In this document: piece after piece, positions 9,579-20,609 of the stretch
How the letters are laid out: the number at the start of each line of letters is the position of its first letter
How positions within the stretch are numbered: position 1 is the first letter of the stretch
Assembly: GCA_002197995.1 (NCBI GenBank)
Contig: NGZR01000002.1
Coordinates: 1,488,001-1,552,000 of the forward strand
Reading direction: 5' to 3'
Origin: Gaeumannomyces sp. JS-464
Lineage: Eukaryota > Ascomycota > Sordariomycetes > Magnaporthales > Magnaporthaceae
Length of the DNA stretch: 64,000 nucleotides
The notes under the pieces: model-generated
What the model saw: the letters and a program-made list of their open reading frames with translations, nothing else
Databases searched by the model: none
What the model was told of the DNA's origin: nothing
Position numbers and translations under genes: made by a program

Positions 9579-12500
9579 CTAAGGGTATCCAGTTTCCTTT
9601 AAAATGCCTTTAATCCAAAGCAAGGCCCGGCCCGTTAGCAGGAGGTTAACGAACTCCGCCTCCGTCGTCGACGTCGTTATAAAAGTCTGCTTTTTTAATT
9701 GCCAGTAAACAGGACCACCCGCTAGCATAACGATTACGCCGCTTGTAAATGCCCTCGTACGGAGGCAGTTTGCGAACGAGGCATTTTTATAAGCCTTTAG
9801 GCCTATCGCCTCGGCGCTGTAGGTAGGCCCACTAAAGGTGAGCGCGAGCCCTTTAATGCCAATAATATAACGCCAAAGGTGCTTTAGCAATGCCAAATGC
9901 TCGTTGCCGGGATTGGCGTTAACCTTTTGCAACCTCCTTACGGTATACGTGATATTAGGGCGAGTAATGCCAGCGAGGTAGCCAATACTCGCTATTTCCG
10001 ACTGGTAGCGCAAAACCTCCTCGTGCGGGAAAGGGTCCCAAGTGATCGGCATTACAAAGCCAAAAGGCCAGGGCGTTTTCACTGCTTTAAGGTCCTCCCG
10101 TCCGTATTTAGTAATGATTTTATTAATATAGTCGCGTTAATAAAAGCTTACAATCCTCCGCTGGCGATCCCTTACAACCTGCATGCCGAGGAACGTTTTT
10201 GCGTTACCCAGGGCGGTCATTTCGAACCGGCTACTTACTTCGGTGGCGGTGGCTTTAATTTCCGTAACCGTACGGGCGGCAATTTGGAAGTCGTCCACGT
10301 AAAGCAATAGCATGGCACCCGTTTCCTTTTTGCGGTAAAGGCAAACGTTTTGGTAAATCGGCCTAAAGCCAAATGCCTCGAACTCCGAAGTGATCGTTTA
10401 ATACCACCATAAAAGCGACTTGCGAAAGCCGTAAAGTGCTTTTTTTAATCGGCAATAGTAGCCTTTTTGCCCAACCGGAATGCCTTAAAGTTGCTGTATT
10501 TACCATAACGTTATCAAGTACGATGGCGCCGAGATAGGCAGTTACGAAGTCGAATTAGCGGCATTTAAGGTTGTTAACGGCTATAAGCATAAAAAACACC
10601 CTCGTAAATGCTGCATAAACGATTGCCGCGTACGTTGCAACCTTATCCTTGCCCGGAGTATCGTCGTAATTACCGCAAACGACCTAACGCGCTTTAATCT
10701 TTTTAAAAGCGCCGTTAGGCGTTAGCTTAAGCACGTATACCCATTTGCCCGGCAGTGTTTTAGCACCCGGGGGTAATTTTTTTAGCACTTACGTGCCTTT
10801 TTCGAGCAACGTATTAATTTGCTTTTGCATTGTTGGCTTGTAGTATCGCCCGTACTCGGCCTCGTGCTTTACCGCGTTATAGTAATGGGCCGGAATATAC
10901 GGTGTTCCCGGCACCGTGGCGACGCCGAAAAGCGCGAAGTTGGGGATTTTAAAGCCGCCGATCTTTTAGGGCAAAACGATATCGTTATCCGGGTATGTAA
11001 CGTTAACAAGTGCAAAACCCGTTTTTCGGGCAGTTTCCTCGGCAGCCTTAATATCCGTATTAAGGCTGTGGAAGTTCTCGTCGTTTCCGGCGCTTTTAGG
11101 GTTACCCGGATCCTTTTCCGCCACCTTTTTAATATTTTTAAGCTCGAAGCGAGCCGTTGTAAATGCCTCCGCGGGCTCCCTCTTCCTGCAAGTTTTTGGT
11201 GTTAAAACTTCGTAATGCTTAAGGGCCGTTAAGCGCTCCCTTAATTGCCGGTTACTCGGCGGGGCGGCGGCCGCTTTTTGCAGGTCCTTTTTTTGGGCGC
11301 TGCGGGCACCGTGACCGCCTCGTTGCCGAGCTCGGGAGTTTTTTCGGGTGTTGGCATGCCCGGGCCGGCGGGCTCCTTAGGCTTTTTAGGCTTTGCAACG
11401 GCAGGCTCCTCGTCCTCCGCTCCGGTTTCCCCGGTTTCCTTCGCAGGCGATGAATCGTCCTTACTTCCGGGGCCGGCAGTATCGCCAGTTATACCGGTGT
11501 TACCATCGTTGCTGTCGGTGGAATTAATAGTTGGGCCAGTATTATAAACCCAAGTGCCCATTGTAAAGTAAAGGTCCTCGATAACGGCCTCGTTAACTTT
11601 ATCAGTGGTGATCGCCTTTTTAACAAAGTTATAAGGCGACTTCCGGCGTTTACCAGCGCCCTCGTTAATCCGTGCGTCACGGCAACGGAAAACCTTATTA
11701 ATATCGTCCGGCTTAACTAGCAGGATCTCGTTATGGAGGCCTTCCCAGCACTATAAGCCGGCCCCTCGTTACCTTGGGGGCCATTTTGTCAACTTTAGCC
11801 TATTTACCGTCCTTAATTAGCACTTAGGCGACCGCGCCTTAGGTGCGGAGGGTACGGATTAGTGGTTGGTAATACTCCTCGTTAAAGCCGATTGCCTTTG
11901 CCCACGCCTCGTGCGGGCTTTCCTTGCCGCTAAAAGCTGTATTTGGGGTGTAATTTAGCACTTTCCTCGCTGCCTGCAAGGCATATACCCAATACTTTTT
12001 ATGCAGGCCGTTGGCGTTAATCCCGGTGCGAGCCGCGTTAAGTATAATACGGTTGGCACGCTTAACGATGCTATTCATTTCCGGGCATCGCGCCGGGCTA
12101 ATTTCGCAGGCTTTGCCTCGAGCAGTGCAGTAAGCCTTTAGCTTTTTCAGGTTAAACTTCGTACCACCGTCCGTATGGATTGCTTATATTTTAATGCCTA
12201 ACTGGAGTTTAATGTAGTTAATCCAGTTACAAACCTTCGTGAAGATTTCCGTGCTAGCTTTGCTAACTGCAAAAATCACCCAGTTAAAAGTAGTTGCCTT
12301 ATTAATAATATGAACGGCGTAATTATATCCGCCGTATGAAATAGGCGAAATGGTTAATGTATCCATATAAATACGGCCCAAAAGGCGGGTAATGCGGTGG
12401 AAATAACGATTGCCGATAATTTGGGTCGCTTTGCTTTTCAAACAGCCGTTACAGGTATGCTTTAATGCTTCGAGGTAGCTAACTTTAATGCTTGCAGCGC

Positions 12501-14100
12501 GGCAGGCCGTTATTACCGCCTCCTTGTTAGCATGCATTAAGCGCCGATGCATTATTACGTAAGGCACCGGGCGCTTTGTCGTGGTCGGTGCGTTAGCTTT
12601 CGTCGGTCGGTCTTTTCCGTTAAGTGCGTTGCTTAGGGCCACAGGGCCCGGGGGCGCGCTTGCGGGCACGTTAACGTTAGCAATTAGTACGTTATTGTTA
12701 ATTTGGTAGCTGCCTAACCATTTGTCGTCGGGCGTTACGAAGTAATCGGTTTAATCGTTTTTTAGGCCTGCCTTGCGCATTTTGCCAAGGCTGAGAAGGT
12801 TAAAAGGGGATTTAGGCGTAAAGATTGCCTGCAGGGTAACTGTAGTAACGCCCGCCTTGTTGCGCTAATGCATTTCGACGGTGCCTTTTTTAACGGAAAC
12901 TTAGGCGCCGCCGTTGGCCGTGGTAGCGTTGTAGGGACCTCGCGCTTTTTTAGCGAGGTAAACCACTTGCGATCGTTAAAGTGATGCTTAAACGAGCCGG
13001 AGTCGATTATTACGGCGTTACGGGCATTGTTGATATTGCTTAAAGCGGTATTGGCCATGTTGTATTGGCTGGCACTGCCTTGATTAACTGGCACACTACC
13101 AGTATGGTCGGCAGCCCTCGGGTTGGCTGTAGCCTCGTTGGCTGCCTTATTGCCTCGCTGGAAGCGCTGCTTCGGATATTTGGCCTTTTAGGCCTTTTCG
13201 AGCTTAGGGTGCAGGAGCTAGCAGTTGTCGTCGCCGCCTTTATGATGCTTACCGCACCTATCGTGGTAGGGAGCACGCGAAACGATAGTGTAACCCTTTT
13301 TGCTGCAGGGCTTCGGCTTTTCCCTCGGCCCCTAAGGTTTTTCCGGCTTTTTGTTAGTGTTAGCCATGGCCCTCGACTTCGAGGCCTTTATAACCGCCGT
13401 GTTTTCGAGCACTTTTAAGATAAAGTTAGCGGGAGTGCGGCGCTCGCCTTTACAACTTCCCAAAGCTATAGCCACCGTAAAAGGGTAAGTAGCGCTAAGC
13501 CCATTAACGAGGCTCCTTATAAGCATCCGATCCGGAATGTTAATGTTAGCCTAATCCAGGGCCTGTTTCACTTGTAGCTAACGGTCCGTATACTTTTTAA
13601 CGTTACCGTTAAACTTTTCCACCGAAATTGTATAATGTTCGTTAATTAGGGCGTCGAAACGGCCGTTAGCGGTAACTTTAATAGTGCTAATTACCTTGTT
13701 TTAAAAAGCTTTTGGGTTTTAATTTTCGTCGTTTTTAGGGCGGTCCCAGCCGGCTTTTTCCAGGTCCGTAGTTACCTTTTCGATACTGTTACGGATGCAG
13801 TACCATGTTAATGTCCTTTTAAAAGCTTATAACTGTACAGCTTCGTCGTTTTCCGCTTTAACCGGCTTGGCCGGAGGGTTAGCAAATATAAAGGAGATGT
13901 TGCGGGAAGCGGTTAAATGCACCCGGATAGTGCGCTTTTATGTTTTTAGGTTAAAAAGCCCTAGCAGGTCCGGGACCTTTACTGCGACTTCGCGGTATTC
14001 CGCCATTTCGGCGGCTTTGTTAGCACTTTTAACGCGTATAAAAGCGTTGGATTGCAAGGGAAATGGTGCTTTTAAGCGCTAAAAGGGTTATTGTTATTGC
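9579..14100 (-). pseudogene. gag-pol: Copia gag-pol relic
   Basis: A Gag with a zinc-knuckle-like HKGGDDNC stretch near 13210-13260 comes first. The protease site IIDSGS lies near 13000. The GAG-pre-integrase block HRRLMHANKEAV is near 12540, with C-x2-C (CNGCLKSKA) near 12440. The integrase core (IYMDTL near 12355; HTDGGTKFN near 12160) ends with NSIVKRANR near 12075, where the catalytic Glu reads Lys (12061-12063). RT follows (GKWVYVLKL near 10740), then RNase H with TTEAEFVNLL near 9650. Stops and frameshifts occur throughout. A Pro/Thr/Asp-rich linker lies at 11241-11561. Confidence 0.9.
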
Positions 14101-14267
14101 TTTGTTATGGTTGCTAATCGGCGCTAAACGCGGCCTTATTAATTGTCGTTTAACGGTTTTTTAACTGCTGCGCCTCGCCCGTAATTTACGGCGGGAAAAC
14201 GCAAGTAACGGGAAACAACTCGTGCACCGTTAATCTTTCCTAATTAGGCAAAGATATCGTTAACGGC

Positions 14268-14286
14268 GGCGCGAGGGCTTATAACC
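14268..14286 (-). other. Primer binding site, initiator tRNA-Met half-tRNA type
   Basis: Directly inside the 5' LTR, the minus strand reads GGTTATAAGCCCTCGCGC. This complements the anticodon-stem region of eukaryotic initiator tRNA-Met (the ...GGGCTCATAACC... segment) with one G to A change, and copia and Ty5 types prime from such a tRNA half. The assignment is from memory of the tRNA. Confidence 0.55.
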
Positions 14287-14456
14287 TAATAAAGGTGCGC
14301 GACGACAGGCACCCAAAGTGATTTGTGTTTGTTACTTGGCTACTTTACTCGATCGCGGGCTAAAGCGCGCGCAGGCCAAAATACTAGGGCCAGTGCATAG
14401 GCCTAAAGCTGTAAGGCACCAGTTGCCACCCACGTAACTCCAGGCCACCTTTAACA
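14287..14456 (-). repeat. 5' LTR of copia element
   Basis: 170-bp partner of 9056-9225, followed by the AAAAC target duplication at 14457-14461. It keeps more C and G than the left copy at several sites. Confidence 0.9.
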
Positions 14457-14461
14457 AAAAC

Positions 14462-15706
14462 CATTTAGGGGTAAATTGGCTCGGAAAGAACATAAAATTT
14501 CTTTTTTATGGAGGCTTGTAGTGGTGGTAATGGCCACGTGTTGCTGCAGAATATTTGTACAGTTTCCGCCCGAAGCCGCCTTAAATAATTAGCATGCGTT
14601 TAGAAATTTCTCCTTGCCGCCGAGTGTGGACGGAAAATCGGAAGCATTTAGGCTTTTATTAGCGTTATGTTTTACACCGGGTACAAACCCCGGCGTCGGT
14701 GGTGGGCTCCGGTTTGTGTAACGGATAACGTCGACGTTCGGGTCGGGAGAATTAGCGCCTTCGCTAATACACGGTGGCTACCATTAAAGCAGCGACGGTT
14801 TTACGCCGCGCTCGGAAATGTTATAGGGTTAACGGCGCTTAGGGTTACAGCAGGAGGCAGAGTGACTTTGCGGTACTTTCACCTTCGCGCGTCGCGAACG
14901 CGAAACCCCGGACGCTTGCAAACATATAAATCCGGATGTAAAGCGTTTTTCGCGGGTCGAGCAGGCTTTTGCGCGAAGTTTTTTTGGAATAACAACCCTT
15001 ACCTCGTTTTACGTAAAGTGCTTAAGGCGATTGGCTGCTTTCGGGCAGCTTTCCGTAAGAAATTTTGCGAGCAAATCGAAACGCGGTTTTAATGCTGGCT
15101 AACAATCCCGAATCCCGCAGCAACTGGACCCGTTTGCGTTTGGTGCGACATTTACAACAGCAAATATTGGTTTAATAGCTATCGAATTATTTTACGCCTC
15201 GGTTATTTTGCAACCACTACACTAGCAGTGGCGTAGCATTTTTAACATGTTCGAGGCAAAATTTGGGCGAGGCGAGGCCGATTAAGTAAATAGCACAGCC
15301 CAGCTAATAATGCCCAATTTGCAGTATTATAGGAATTCGGAGTTAAAAAACGTCGCTTATCCACCAGTGGTTTATGTTATTAGCATACTGCCTTTTAAGA
15401 AATACCTCGGGCGTTTGCACGCTATAAGCACAGCCATTGGGGATGTTAAAACTAGTGAGCTTTTAATAATCGGCGGGAATATAACTACACTCCCTCCGAA
15501 GCGCATCGCAAGGCAACTTAGTGTAAGGAAAACTGGATAAGCCGTGTTAATATATTCTCCTAAGTTCGACGGCATATATTTGCCTTACTAACGCTTCCGG
15601 AAGCCGTTTTTAGCTATCTTGCTGCCACGAACGATTAAACTCGAACATTTTAACCCCGCACCTCGCCTCTTGTTTTAAACCAATAACTTCGGAGCGTTTA
15701 ACCACA
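14462..15706. other. Intergenic stretch with unassigned ORFs
   Basis: Before the copia insertion this would have joined 8801-9050 as the spacer between the divergent gasdermin-like gene A and the TPR-CHAT gene. Two plus-strand readings (14667-15092 and about 15110-15540) have protein-like composition, the second with YPPVVYVISILPFKKYL. I do not recognise either, and they may be parts of one decayed gene. Confidence 0.3.
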
Positions 15707-15724
15707 TTGGCATCCAGCTATAGC

Positions 15725-18700
15725 ATGGCCGGGATGGAGCTGTTCCACATTAAGGTGGATATGGCCTCTTTTTTTAACCATATAAGCGACGAAAACCTTC
15801 ATTTTTTCGCCGAGTTGCAAAAAGATCCCGCGAGTAATAAACAAATCGAATTGTACATTTACGCCTGCTTCCTTGTTTTTAAAAGGTTAGCTTTAACGGA
15901 ACACCTCGAACGGGCTGTTTAGCGAGCGGAGGGATGGGTCGCAGTTACGCCTTCCGACCACCCGAATCGCACCCGGAGATTTTAAATGTTTAACATAATG
16001 TCGGCCTGGGCACGCCAGCATAGGTCCATGTTAGAAAACATTGTACCCACGCTTTTCGGAATTAAGTAAGTCGCAATTTCCCGGCCCTTTTAAGTGGGAT
16101 GGCTGCGGTGTTTCTAGCTTAAGCATCGCTTGTAAAATGTAAAAAGGCGCTTAACAATGTTAAACGGTAATAGGGTTAGCTGGAAATGGCAAGCCGCTAA
16201 TGCTTTGATATTTATAGCTAAAATGCAACGTTTGGCGACATCGGCATCCAAATATATCATTTAAGCTATTAAGCAGCAAGACTAGCGAAAAATTACAAGC
16301 AAACGCGCCGTTTCGAAAATATGGAAAAGGCTATTAGGATTATAAAATGGGCAGTAAATATCGGAGGAGGATTTATCCAACCTAATATATTAAACAACTT
16401 TAAGGCAATGCTCGGTATGCGATTCCAGCTAACCGAATCGATGGACGACATTAATCGCGCCGTTAAGGTTGCCGATATGGCAGTAAATGCCACACCTTAA
16501 AACCACCCCGACCAAGCTAGCCGTTTAAGCAACTTTGGAAACTGGCTCGGTATGCGATTCCAGCTAACCGAATCGATGGACGATATTAATCGCGCCGTTA
16601 AGGTTGCCGGTATGGCAGTGGATGCAACACTTTAAAACCACCCCGACCGAGCTGCCTGTTTAAATAACCTTGGAATTTGCCTCGGCAGCCGATTCGAACG
16701 GACCGGATCGATGGACGACTTTAATCGCGCTGTTAAAGTTGCCGGTATAGCAGTAAATGCAACACTTTAAAACCACCCCGACCGAGCTAGCCATTTAAGC
16801 AACCTTAAAAACTGGCTTGGCAAGCGATTCGAACGGACCGGATCGATGGACGACATTAATCGCGCCGTTAAGGTTGCTAATACGGCAATAAATGCCACAC
16901 TTTAAAACCACCCCGACCGAGCTGCCTGTTTAAACAACCTTAAAAACAAGCTTAACAGGCGATTCGAACGGACCGGATCGATGGACGACATTAATCGCGC
17001 CGTTAAAGTTGCCGATATAGCAGTAAATGCCACACCTTAAAACCACCCCGACCGAGCTGGCCGTTTAAGCAACTTTAAAAGCTTGCTTAGCAGGCGATTC
17101 GAACGAACTAAATTAATGGACGACATTAATCGCGCCGTTAAGGTCGCCGGCAAGGCAGTGGATGCCACACCTTAAAATCACCCTAACCGAGCTGGCCGTT
17201 TAAACAACCTTGGAAATTTGCTTAGCAGTCGATTCGAACGGACCGGATCGATGGACGACATTAATCGCGCCGTTAAGGTTGCTAATACGGCAGTGAATGC
17301 CACACTTTAAAACCACCCCAACCGAGCTGTTTATTTAAGCAACTTTGGAAACTGGCTTGGCAGGCGATTCGAACGGACCGGATCGGTGGACGACCTTAAT
17401 CGTTCGCTTTCGTCGTACAAAAAAGGCTGGTTTTGCCATACTGCCCCCCCCGTTTATTCGCATTCGGCTGGCTCGGGATGCCGCTAACATCCTCGCATTA
17501 CAGCGAAATTGGGACGAATTAAGCCAGTTGCTGCAGGAAGCTGTAAAACTCCTTCCCATTGTAAGCCCGCGGTTTTTAAACCATACCGATAAGCAGCATA
17601 TGCTTGCAAACTTCGCAGGCCTGGCTTTAATGGCGGCCGCCACGGCCCTAAATGCGGGAAAAGAGGCTTTTCACGCTTTGCAGCTTTTCGAACTCGGTCG
17701 CGGCGTTATTGCTAGTTTGCTAATGGACATGCGCGGAGATATTTCCGATTTTAAGCGAAAGCATCCCAGTTTAGCGAACGAGTTTACAGTTTTTCGGGAC
17801 GAGCTGGACTCGCCGGCGGACCGACCAACTTTTGCGAATCTTAGCGATGGCACATCTTCGTGGGAATCGCAGGCGAAACGACGTCGCGAAGCGGATTAAA
17901 AATTTAGCGAGCTTATTACAAGCATTCGTGCTTAGCCAGGATTTAACGGCTTCCTCCGCCCGCCGGCTGCAAATAACCTAATGGCCGCAGCCAATCCAAG
18001 CCCTATTATCGTCGTTAATTTAAGCCCGTATCGCTGCGATGCATTTTTGGTCGAGCGCGGCCGGATTAAGGTGCTGGAATTGCCTGGTTTAACGATGGAG
18101 GAAGTCCAGAAACAAGCCGAGGATTTTAGATCTTCTCGCGCAACAAGCTCGTTCCACATGGCAGCTTTGCTGGAATGGCTTTGGGATACCGCCGCTCGTC
18201 CTTATTTAAACGCGCTCGGTTTTAAAAACCCTGTTTTTAATAACAATTGGCTTCGCGTGTGGTGGATTCCTACAGGACTTTTTAGCCGGCTGCCACTTTA
18301 TGCAGCCGGACGATACGTTCGAGGTTTTGCCGAAGCGGTGCTGGATAAAGTTATGTCGTTATACGCCTCGTCGGTTAAAGCATTAATACACGGACGCTAA
18401 CGCCCTGTTCGAAAATCTGCCGAGCCGATTTCCGACTATGCTTTGCTAATAGCTATGCGCGAAACACCAAACCTGTCGGTTAATAAAATCCTCCCGTTTG
18501 TTGCAAACGAAGTGAAAATGCTAAAAAATCTTTATCGTAAGCTCCAATTATGGTCGCTTACACCGATTTTGCGTAAGGACAATGTGCTTAAATATTTGCA
18601 AAAGTGCAAAATATTCCACTTTGCCGGTTACGGGCAGTCGGACCCGGCCGAGCCTTTACGAAGCTGTTTGCTCCTTAAGGACTGGAAAACGAGCCCGCTT

Positions 18701-19108
18701 ACCGTGGGAAACCTCCGTAACTACAAAATCCAGGAGAACGGGCCGTTTTTTGGATACCTTTCGGCTTGTTCGACCGGAGCTAACGAGGCGGCACAACTCG
18801 CCGACGAGGGGATCCATCTTGTTAGCGCCTTTTAGCTCGCGGGCTTCCGGCACGTGGTGGGAACGCTTTGGGAGGTTTCGGACAAGCACTGTGTTAACGT
18901 GGCGAGGGTGCTTTATAAAACCTTGCGGGACGAAAGGATGACGGATGCAGCGGTATGCCGGGGACTTTATTATGCGGTTCGCGCGCTGCGTAACGGGAGG
19001 GTCGAAAAGGAAAGGGAGATTAAAAAGGAAGGGAAGGTTAAAAAGGAAAGGGATATCGAAAAGGGGGAGGTAAAAAGGAAGGGGAGATCGAAAAAAAGGG
19101 GAGGTTAA
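15725..19108 (+). pseudogene. TPR-CHAT protease, RIP relic
   Basis: This is a large fungal TPR-CHAT protein. The chosen ATG is at 15725. An N-terminal region (LERAV, then AEGWVAVTPSDHP) leads into about eight TPR-like repeats of 44 residues (16380-17430). A helical region follows, then a caspase-like CHAT domain (about 17985-19000). CHAT proteases use a His-Cys pair. Here HFAGHG reads HFAGYG (TAC at 18629-18631), while the Cys of LSACSTG (18767-18769) remains. GTLWEV near 18860 and a Lys/Glu-rich tail complete it. Each repeat has a stop where Gln is expected. The frame is 2, then 1 through the repeats, then 2 again after a C-run near 17443-17450. Its neighbours are two gasdermin-like genes, so cleavage of a gasdermin is a reasonable ancestral role by inference. 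Confidence 0.85.
16380..17430 (+). repeat. 132-bp TPR-coding tandem repeats
   Basis: About eight units of 132 bp (44 codons) start near 16410, 16543, 16675, 16807, 16939, 17071, 17203 and 17335. Each carries RFERTGSMDD or RFQLTESMDD, then NRAVKVA, then NATP/L, a TAA stop and NHPD. Units differ from each other mainly by transitions. Confidence 0.9.
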
Positions 19109-19689
19109 AAAGGAAGGGGAGATTAAAAAAGAGGATGCGAAAAAAGCTTTTTTTATAGTTTTTGGGCTTGCCGAAAAAGGGTTTACGAGCAGTTACTGGA
19201 TTTCTTACGTCCACTTTGGTATATAGGAGTTATTCGTATTAAAAGGGACACTTAAATTAATGGAAACTTAGCTTTTTAAAAGCTGTTTTAATGCCTACCC
19301 GTTAATGGCGGTATCGCGCAAAGTGTTATTAGGAGTAAATAGCTGCTTTGGTTTAAACGCAGTACAGCTAGCTAAAAGTTATTAAACTAGCTTCGCGTAC
19401 AATGTTTTAAACGAGCCAAAAAATGGATTTCGAAAATGCTTACGCTTTACGCTACGTTTTTGCTACTGCTTAATTGCAAATTCGTCGTTTAAACCGGGCT
19501 TACTGGTAAATAAAGGCTCCGGTATATCGCCATTATCGGGAATAGCGTTTTTAACGCCCGATTCCTTCCCAATCCCATCCTGCTAAACCGGCTAATCGTG
19601 GACTGCTAGTACTTTAGCGAGTATGCATACCGCCCCTCGCTGTTTTCCGAGTCCCCGACGTCGCCGCCCCCACCACGCCGTCACCTTGC
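19109..19689. other. Purine-rich tail and spacer
   Basis: GGAAGGGGAGATTAAAAA-type purine repeats continue from the TPR-CHAT C-terminus to about 19140. After that I see no gene I can support before the gasdermin-like gene B. Confidence 0.4.
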
Positions 19690-20362
19690 CACGTTGTTAC
19701 CGGCAATTTTAAAAACTTCCGCTAGGTTGTGGACAGTATGCGCAGCACTCGCCCCGGCTTCGCCCTCGCGGATATTCTTTCCCTCCGCCCTTTCGCCCTT
19801 TTCGCTTTCGCTTCCACCTCCGTAACCCTTTTCGCTTAGCGCGCTCGTGTATAAAGCAGTCGCGAACCCGCACAGTTACTTTCGCAAGGCGTGCCGCGAG
19901 GGCTCCGTGCGCGCTTGGCTTAAAACGCGCCTCCGCCGGCCATGGTCCCGTGCGTACCTCGTTAGCGGGCTGCGCACCTTAACGGGCATGCGGGTCGACG
20001 CAGCGTAAAAGCGGGATGCCGAGCTTGGCACCGCGATTAAAGCGCGCGTATGGCTTGTTTCGGCGGCCGCGGCCGGGCTCCCATTGGTAGCGGTGGATGG
20101 CGACACCGGCTTAGCAAGCGTGGCGGTAACACGCGGCATGGTGATAGCGTTAAGTACGCGCTACCCAAATGCGGCCTGGGTTTAAAAAGGGAATCGATGG
20201 AAGTCGACGCTTGTGCTGCGGGATTAGGGGGCAGCGGAGGAGGAGAACGGCGTGGATGTAAATCTTGCTGGTGGAATTCGGTCCGAAAAACTGCTGGGGT
20301 AATTTAAAAGCTTCGATTTGGACGGTGAGCAGATTTTCCAAATCGAAAAGGAACGCTTTTAA
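19690..20362 (+). pseudogene. Gasdermin-like protein B, nonsense relic
   Basis: This is homologous to gene A (8096-8800) in the same block order: YFRKACREGSVRAWLK matches YFSAAYRETHVRTWLK, RAYLVSGLRTLTGMRV matches KVYLVCGFKTLTDARV, then KGNRWK, and FDLDGEQIF matches VDLNGKQIL near the end. The stop is at 20360-20362. At least four in-frame stops interrupt it (near 20006, 20180, 20226 and 20303). The N-terminus (19690-19846) is weakly defined and no start was fixed. It lies 582 bp downstream of the TPR-CHAT gene on the same strand and converges on the caspase-like gene 247 bp away. The gasdermin name is inference, while homology to A is seen directly. Confidence 0.55.
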
Positions 20363-20609
20363 CGGCATGGTCGCCGCGTAGCATGGTACTTATGCTACGC
20401 AGGCAATTAGTGCTAGGCAAAGCGATAATTTAGGACGCGTGTTCGACGGGATACATTACCAACCAGTTAACTTATAAAACAGATAATAAGTATTAATAAA
20501 TGGCTCGTTGGACGATTAACCCCTTAAAATAACCGACCGCATCCAATGGAAACCATTGGATATTCGTTGTGGGCAACCAGCCGTAGCATACCGAATGCTT
20601 CACTTACTT

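Larger units (their letters stand above)
9056..14456 (-). mobile_element. Ty1/copia retrotransposon, both LTRs present
   Basis: This is a complete but mutated copia-type element of 5.4 kb with 170-bp LTRs (9056-9225 and 14287-14456) and a perfect five-base target duplication AAAAC (9051-9055 and 14457-14461). On the minus strand the order is 5' LTR, PBS, gag, protease, integrase, RT, RNase H, PPT (GGGGGG, 9226-9231), 3' LTR. Integrase before RT is the copia order. It lies between the gasdermin-like gene A and the TPR-CHAT gene. Confidence 0.93.

Noticed and set aside
11245..11547. Plus ORF with Gly/Ser/Val-rich sequence
   Set aside because: It is a shadow of the Pro/Thr/Asp-rich linker between copia integrase and RT on the minus strand.
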